11,059 nucleotides of DNA from an uncultured Saprospirales bacterium (GTDB taxonomy: Bacteria; Bacteroidota; Bacteroidia; Chitinophagales; JADIYW01): positions 1 to 11,059 of the forward strand of contig CALLKF010000101.1 of assembly GCA_938008535.1 (NCBI GenBank), read 5' to 3'. The notes under the pieces were generated by a model. That model worked only from the letters and a program-made list of their open reading frames with translations, had not been told where the DNA came from and did no database searches. How positions within the stretch are numbered: position 1 is the first letter of the stretch; every line of letters begins with the position of its first letter. Positions 7,235 to 11,059 of this stretch are shown here, one piece after another. The translations under genes and the position numbers were made by a program.

Positions 7235-7270
7235 AAAAAAACTTGATAAGTTTTTTAAAACCTATCAAGT
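7235..7270 (-). terminator. Rho-independent terminator of the FKBP gene
   Basis: On the minus strand an 8-bp stem (7263-7270 with 7241-7248), extendable past one mismatch by a few pairs, is followed by a run of seven T residues (complement of A at 7235-7241). It lies 34 bases past the FKBP stop and separates that gene from the downstream hydrolase gene on the same strand. Confidence 0.85.
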
Positions 7271-7303
7271 CTAATATCTATTAATCTTGTCTCTTTAAAT
7301 CTA

Positions 7304-7819
7304 TTAATGATGATGTCCACCTGGTCCATGAACGTGTCCATGTTCTAATTCTTCTGCAGTTGCAGCACGCACATCAACAATAGTTACAGAAAAATTCAAA
7401 TCTTTTCCAGCCAATGGATGATTGAAATCCATCACAACAATTTCGTCCGTTACTTCACGAACTAAACCTTGAAACTGATGTCCATTTTGGTCCATCATTG
7501 GTAAGACACTACCTGGACGCACCATATTAGTGTCAATATTTCCGTCTTTATCTTTGAAAGAATCGATTGGAATTTGCGCCAAATTTTCTTCGCTGTGCAA
7601 GCCATAACCATTTTCTGCTTTTATAGAAAACTCAACGCTCTCGCCAACTGTTTTGCCTGCTACATTGCTTTCAAATTCAGGCAATAACATACCAGAACCT
7701 TGTATAAATACTAGAGGATTTTCAGGTGCAGATTTATCAGCTGTAACCAACTGGCCATTATCGTCTACTTTTAATTCGTAGTGAACACTCACTACCATGT
7801 TTTTCATTACTAATAACAT
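7304..7819 (-). CDS. FKBP-type peptidyl-prolyl isomerase, SlyD-like
   Basis: A 171-residue cytosolic peptidyl-prolyl cis-trans isomerase and likely chaperone of the SlyD family. The split FKBP domain is seen at about 9-75 (VVSVHYEL, then GSGMLLPEFE and GYG at 71-73) and 125-150 (DFNHPLAGKDLNFSVTIVDV from 131). An inserted flap-type domain lies between them (about 76-124), as in SlyD. The DFNHPLAGKxLxF motif is a hallmark. The last 12 residues (HGHVHGPGGHHH, 160-171) form a histidine-rich metal-binding tail, shorter than the E. coli SlyD tail and without its cysteines, so binding of nickel or zinc is plausible. Start choice is uncertain: ATG codons at residues 1, 5 and 8 are all usable, and M5 (base 7807) or M8 fits family N-termini better. 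A loose -7 match, TTTATTTG (7851-7858, minus strand), lies upstream. Confidence 0.93.
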   Translation of the reverse strand: MLLVMKNMVVSVHYELKVDDNGQLVTADKSAPENPLVFIQGSGMLLPEFESNVAGKTVGESVEFSIKAENGYGLHSEENLAQIPIDSFKDKDGNIDTNMVRPGSVLPMMDQNGHQFQGLVREVTDEIVVMDFNHPLAGKDLNFSVTIVDVRAATAEELEHGHVHGPGGHHH

Positions 7820-8013
7820 ATATTGTTTTTTAAATTCCGCACAAGGTAGGCAAATAAATAAATAGATTGGCTGGTTTTTAGTAGTTTTTTAAACGATTCT
7901 AGCTTTATTGATATAAGACAAACGCAGTTCTTAACCTTGAATTTGCATTTATATCGAAGTAAATTAAAATCAAATAGGTTTTAATTCAGAAATACTTAAT
8001 ATGACTGTAACGC

Positions 8014-8040
8014 TTGATTAATGCAACAGATGTAATTTTG
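8014..8040 (+). promoter_or_regulatory. Candidate promoter of the histone-tail protein gene
   Basis: TAATTTTG (8033-8040) is an exact TAnnTTTG -7 element, and a TTG (8014-8016) sits 16 bases upstream, close to the -33/-7 spacing known in Bacteroidota. Transcription would start near 8046 and leave a 5' UTR of only about 20 bases. This is the only place in the window where both promoter elements fall in roughly the right positions. Confidence 0.55.
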
Positions 8041-8060
8041 TATTGTAATTAAAACAATAC
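8040..8060 (+). repeat. 7-bp inverted repeat at the predicted transcription start
   Basis: GTATTGT (8040-8046) and its complement ACAATAC (8054-8060) flank a 7-base A+T spacer. The repeat begins at the last base of the -7 element and ends four bases before the ATG. It could be an operator or a small 5' UTR hairpin; it is short enough to be chance. Confidence 0.35.
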
Positions 8061-8064
8061 TAAA

Positions 8065-8766
8065 ATGGATTCAACACAAAAATTTCAACAAGCATTTGAT
8101 ACTTTATTAAAAGATTTTAATGCAAAAGTAGAAGAAGTAAAATCAAACATTCAGAATTTGACTGCTGATGTAAAAGTACAAGTAGAAGGACAAAAAGAAA
8201 ACTTACAAGAGTACGGCGAAAAAATTAAAGGAAGAATTAATCAGATTGTAGATGTTGACAAAGTACGTTCAAGTGTATTAGCTGAAGCTGAAAACTTAGT
8301 TGATGAAGCAAAAGTGAAAATTGAAAAACTTTTTCAATTCGTAAATGAGCAAGTAAACCAAGGTGAGAAAAAAGCAAAATCTGCTGCTGCTGATTTTTCT
8401 AAAAAAGCTGAAAAATTTACGAATGAAATTGAAAAAGATGTTGTGAAAGCAACTAAAGATTTTCAAAAAAACGTAGAAAAAACTACTAATAAGTTTGAAA
8501 AAAACTTTAATAAAGTAGAGAAAAAAGTAGAAAGCAAAGTGAATAAAGTAGTAAAAAATGTGGAATCAACTGTAGCAAAAGCATCTAAAGATGTAAAGGC
8601 AAAAGCTGCAACTGCAACAAAAACTGTAAAAGAAACTGCTGCAAAAGCAACAACGGTAGCAAAGAAAACAACAGCTCCAGCTAAGAAAGCTGCTGTTGCT
8701 GCTAAAAAAGCTGCTGCTCCAACAAAGAAAGCTGCAACTAACACTGTAAAAAAAGCATCTAAGTAA
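8065..8766 (+). CDS. Coiled-coil protein with a histone-H1-like lysine/alanine tail
   Basis: A 233-residue protein with no cysteine, tryptophan or histidine and no signal peptide. Residues 1-100 are mixed-charge, helix-forming and phasin- or apolipoprotein-like. Residues 100-175 are a lysine/glutamate amphipathic stretch with a recurring pattern of about 11 residues (FEKNFNKVEKKVESKVNKVV and similar), as in LEA-type helices. Residues 191-233 have 12 lysines, no acidic residue, and repeated AKKAA, PAKK and PTKK units, like eukaryotic histone H1 tails and bacterial H1-like proteins such as Hc1 and AlgP. The tail probably binds DNA or another polyanion. I cannot tell whether it acts as a nucleoid protein, a phasin-like granule protein or a stress protectant. 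The gene has a recognisable promoter and a strong terminator, so it is likely a well-expressed single unit. Confidence 0.75.
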   Translation: MDSTQKFQQAFDTLLKDFNAKVEEVKSNIQNLTADVKVQVEGQKENLQEYGEKIKGRINQIVDVDKVRSSVLAEAENLVDEAKVKIEKLFQFVNEQVNQGEKKAKSAAADFSKKAEKFTNEIEKDVVKATKDFQKNVEKTTNKFEKNFNKVEKKVESKVNKVVKNVESTVAKASKDVKAKAATATKTVKETAAKATTVAKKTTAPAKKAAVAAKKAAAPTKKAATNTVKKASK

Positions 8767-8809
8767 TTAGATTAACAATAGAATGGATTTTATTTGGTTA
8801 GTAAAATCT

Positions 8810-8835
8810 GGGCGCGCCTTCGGCGCGCCCTTTTT
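8810..8835 (+). terminator. GC-rich intrinsic terminator after the histone-tail gene
   Basis: A perfect 9-bp stem made only of G and C (8810-8818 with 8822-8830) has a TTC loop and is followed by five T residues and TATTTT. It lies 44 bases past the stop. On the minus strand the tail is poor (AGATTTTA), so it mainly serves the plus-strand gene. Its composition contrasts sharply with the surrounding DNA. Confidence 0.93.
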
Positions 8836-8865
8836 ATTTTCAAAGTTTTAAAAAAATAAATTTAT

Positions 8866-10005
8866 TTATTTTTTCTGATCCCAAGTTTCAATAAATTTTA
8901 TCAAAACTTTTTTCATGGCACTAAGTGCTTCTGGATTAATAGCTTCTACTTTGTCTAATCTCGTGTGATAAATTGGATCTAGTTTTTCTGAATCCATTCC
9001 TATTACGGTAACCACAGGTAAACCAGCAAGATGAAAAGATGTTCCATCAGATGCACCAACATGCAGTGCTAATTTTTTGTAAGCTACGTTGGTTGCAATA
9101 AATGCATCTTCAACTAGTTTAATATATTTTTTTTCATAGTACACTAAGGTATTTGTCTCAGATGTGGCAATAGTAAGATGTTCAGTATCTTTTATAGAAT
9201 CTAAATTAAATAGAAATGCATTTTCAGCCAACAATTGTTGTTTATGAGTTTGTGCGTAAGCATGCGACCCACGCAAAGCTGCTTCTTCTGAGCCAAAACT
9301 GATTAATCGTAATCTAGTATTTGTTAATCTGTTAGATGAAAAAACTTTTGCCATTTCAACAGCCATCGCAACACCAGTTAAATTATCTGAAGCACCATCT
9401 ACCACATCAGTACCATGCATATCAAAAAACACAATTAGTATTGGTGTGGCAACTAAAAACAACCACCAAATGTAACCAAACCATGTTGCAGTAATAATTA
9501 ATGAAAGCAAAGCATAAATTCCTAATAAGGCAATTTGTACACCAGCAATTACAGATAAAACCGCACCTGTCTGTTTCAATTTATACCACCATTTAAATTC
9601 TTTCACGCTATCAATATGTCCAGCAACGATGACAGTAGAAGTGGCAGTTTCAGTTGGTTCAATATCGCCGATTACATTCCACGATGGTACTTTTTTAAAT
9701 AAAAAATCAAGCCAATGACGATACGTTACAAAATGGCCAAGAAATAAAATAGAATTTAAAATACCTAAAAATGCTGCAAGTTGAATATTGAATTTTAAAA
9801 GAACCAACACTAATACATAAACTATACAAAAAATTTTTAGCGATTGAAAGTGCGATTCTAAAGGTGATTGAAATTCTTCCACAACTACTTTGTCACAATA
9901 TTTTTTTAGAATTGATGCAGTATATTCTTGTGCATCTTTTTCTTGCTGACTACCGAAGTATCGACCGCCAAAACGAGCAATAATATCTTGAATATAATCT
10001 ATCAT
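8866..10005 (-). CDS. Membrane-embedded M28 family zinc aminopeptidase
   Basis: A 379-residue peptidase of family M28, which uses two zinc ions to remove N-terminal residues from peptides. All metal and catalytic residues are visible: H130 with D132 in AGHIDS, bridging D207 in DGASDNLTG, catalytic E240 and ligand E241 in SFGSEEA, D269 in FNLDS, and H347 in IYHTRLD. Unusually, two hydrophobic segments (about 147-172 and 174-195) lie between the first zinc histidine and the bridging aspartate. Two more lie at about 57-76 and 78-93, between the N-terminal part and the catalytic core. There is no cleavable signal peptide. The topology must place all zinc ligands on one side of the membrane, which pairs of helices allow. 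The substrate is unknown. The gene is divergent from the sphingomyelin-synthase-like gene, 73 bases away. Confidence 0.88.
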   Translation of the reverse strand: MIDYIQDIIARFGGRYFGSQQEKDAQEYTASILKKYCDKVVVEEFQSPLESHFQSLKIFCIVYVLVLVLLKFNIQLAAFLGILNSILFLGHFVTYRHWLDFLFKKVPSWNVIGDIEPTETATSTVIVAGHIDSVKEFKWWYKLKQTGAVLSVIAGVQIALLGIYALLSLIITATWFGYIWWLFLVATPILIVFFDMHGTDVVDGASDNLTGVAMAVEMAKVFSSNRLTNTRLRLISFGSEEAALRGSHAYAQTHKQQLLAENAFLFNLDSIKDTEHLTIATSETNTLVYYEKKYIKLVEDAFIATNVAYKKLALHVGASDGTSFHLAGLPVVTVIGMDSEKLDPIYHTRLDKVEAINPEALSAMKKVLIKFIETWDQKK

Positions 10006-10078
10006 GTGTAGGAATTTAATGGTAATATAAGGATTAATATTTATATCTAATGTTCAGTTCTTTCTTAATGCAGAATAA

Positions 10079-10801
10079 ATGACCTATAATATTTTTAACA
10101 ATTTTCTTATTTTTGAAAATACAAAAAACAGCATGGTAAATGCATTTATAAAAACATCTGTTAATGCATGGAAAGACTTATGGACTAAGAAGTACTTCAA
10201 AGCTACTTTTTTTCTAACCATTATTTTATTTTCTGCTACTATTCATTACTCGTGCTATTTTATTGCAATTTGGGAAAGCAGAGAAGGAATTCAATTAAAT
10301 GATTTTATACTTAATAAGATTCCACCTAAACAATTATCACCGTATATCTTTTTTATTATACATTCCTCTTTAGTAATAACATTATTACTAAATACAGCAC
10401 AACCAAAACAATTACTAAAGGCGCTTCAAGCATATGCTTTAGTTTTAGCATTTCGGACGATTTCTATTTTCCTATTACCGTTGGAAGAACCAAATGGATT
10501 AATCTATTTACAAGACCCAATTACAGGCTTCTTCTTAAACTCAGGCATAATTGTAAAAAAAGATTTATTCTTTTCTGGACATATTTCTGCGATCTGCCTA
10601 TTTTATTATTATACAGAGAATAAGATATGGAAGTATTATTTAAGCATTGCAATTCCTATTTTGGCAATTTTGATATTGTGGCAACATGTGCATTATACGA
10701 TAGATATCACGGCTGCTCCATTTTTTACATATTTAGGATGCAAATTAATTGATAAAATAAATGAAACATGGAAATTCGGCTTGGATAAACTTTTTCCTTA
10801 A
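10079..10801 (+). CDS. Sphingomyelin-synthase/PAP2_C-like integral membrane protein
   Basis: A polytopic membrane protein with about six hydrophobic segments (roughly 42-65, 89-105, 116-134, 163-178, 187-201, 206-224). Two motifs point to the PAP2 superfamily branch that contains sphingomyelin synthases: KDLFFSGHIS with H168, and HVHYTIDI with H205 and D209, the His-His-Asp set used for phospho-headgroup transfer or hydrolysis. AFRTISIFLLPLEEPNG (124-140) resembles the conserved arginine-to-LP segment of the same family. It probably acts on a lipid phosphate or headgroup, but donor and acceptor cannot be named. The start is uncertain: the first 18 residues look unconserved, and an exact -7 motif at 10108-10115 lies inside the ORF, favouring the ATG at 10133 (residue 19). 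It converges on the serine hydrolase gene with a gap of 15 bases. Confidence 0.75.
   Translation: MTYNIFNNFLIFENTKNSMVNAFIKTSVNAWKDLWTKKYFKATFFLTIILFSATIHYSCYFIAIWESREGIQLNDFILNKIPPKQLSPYIFFIIHSSLVITLLLNTAQPKQLLKALQAYALVLAFRTISIFLLPLEEPNGLIYLQDPITGFFLNSGIIVKKDLFFSGHISAICLFYYYTENKIWKYYLSIAIPILAILILWQHVHYTIDITAAPFFTYLGCKLIDKINETWKFGLDKLFP
10108..10115 (+). promoter_or_regulatory. Candidate -7 element favouring a later start of the membrane protein
   Basis: TATTTTTG exactly matches TAnnTTTG and lies 17 bases before the ATG at 10133. If used, transcription would start near 10121, so the upstream ATG at 10079 could not be the start on that transcript. No TTG -33 element is visible at the usual distance, so the match could be chance. 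Confidence 0.35.
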
Positions 10802-10816
10802 TTTAAATGATTATAA

Positions 10817-11059
10817 TCATATTGCAGATGCTTCATTTTTTAGTTTAGCTTGATTGAGTTCCATTTGCAAAATACAATCATAAGTTGCTGTTCTTAATGC
10901 AAATTCTCTAGGATCATTGGCAATATGTGTTCCCATCTTATTCATCACATATGCAAATGCAACTTTTTTTTCAGGATCGGCAAAACCACCAGATCCGCCA
11001 GCACCAAAAGAACCATAACTTCTGTAATTAATTCCAAAATTTTGATATTCAGATGGCTT
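10817..11059 (-). CDS. Serine hydrolase, beta-lactamase/EstB family (C-terminal part only)
   Basis: The last 80 residues of a gene that runs off the right edge; the start and the SxxK nucleophile region are outside the window. The fragment contains FGAGGSGGFADPE (18-30 of the fragment) and KKVAFAYVMNKMG (31-43), the conserved C-terminal region of class-C-beta-lactamase-like esterases and serine hydrolases. The usual histidine of the FGHxGxGG motif appears to be replaced by serine and phenylalanine (YGSFGAGG), a known place for variation in this family. The end is a lysine- and alanine-containing tail, LNQAKLKNEASAI. A frame stop is clear at 10817-10819. Because only the C-terminus is present, esterase, amidase and peptidase activities cannot be told apart. 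Confidence 0.85.
   Translation of the reverse strand, partial: KPSEYQNFGINYRSYGSFGAGGSGGFADPEKKVAFAYVMNKMGTHIANDPREFALRTATYDCILQMELNQAKLKNEASAI

Noticed and set aside
7962..7986. 8-bp inverted repeat AATTAAAA/TTTTAATT upstream of the histone-tail gene
   Set aside because: It is made only of A and T in A+T-rich DNA, so it is easily produced by chance, and it lies away from the predicted promoter.
8463..8744. Minus-strand ORF of 93 codons rich in alanine, phenylalanine and valine
   Set aside because: It is the antisense shadow of the lysine/alanine-rich tail; complements of lysine and alanine codons read as phenylalanine and alanine/serine-like hydrophobics, giving a false membrane protein look.

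Overview
This strongly A+T-rich window looks like a chromosomal housekeeping region from a member of the Bacteroidota. The evidence is the protein families, several TAnnTTTG-type -7 promoter motifs, the lack of clear Shine-Dalgarno sequences (starts are preceded by A-rich DNA), and lipoproteins with short lipoboxes. The first 27 bases are not genomic. They match the 3' end of the Illumina TruSeq read-1 adapter, so the left edge is probably an untrimmed contig end.

Layout. Positions 162-2490 hold two minus-strand oxidoreductase genes: a YdhS-like FAD/NAD(P)-binding protein and a phytanoyl-CoA-dioxygenase-family Fe(II)/2-oxoglutarate enzyme. A terminator hairpin lies between them, so they are neighbours rather than one simple operon. 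A 395-bp divergent intergenic region with an 11-bp inverted repeat next to a candidate promoter separates them from plus-strand purA (adenylosuccinate synthase). purA is followed by pabB (aminodeoxychorismate synthase component I, identified by its PIKGT lysine). A tandem 20-bp repeat begins right after the pabB stop and precedes a small lipoprotein gene. That gene ends in a perfect 16-bp bidirectional terminator shared with a convergent alpha/beta-hydrolase lipoprotein of the proline iminopeptidase type. Next comes a minus-strand SlyD-like FKBP isomerase. It is divergent from a lysine/alanine-rich protein with a coiled-coil front and a histone-H1-like tail, which is closed by a very GC-rich terminator. 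The right part has a membrane-embedded M28 zinc peptidase (minus), a divergent sphingomyelin-synthase/PAP2-like membrane protein (plus), and the C-terminal end of a serine hydrolase of the beta-lactamase/EstB family (minus), cut by the window edge.

How the genes relate. purA (AMP branch of purine synthesis) and pabB (p-aminobenzoate for folate) are metabolically linked, because folate one-carbon units feed purine synthesis. The other genes look like independent short transcription units. I see no CRISPR array, tRNA, rRNA, insertion sequence, phage module or obvious defence system. The most interesting points are the tandem direct repeats before the lipoprotein gene, the transmembrane insertion inside the M28 catalytic domain, the sphingomyelin-synthase-like protein, the coiled-coil/histone-tail protein, and the inverted repeat beside the dioxygenase promoter.
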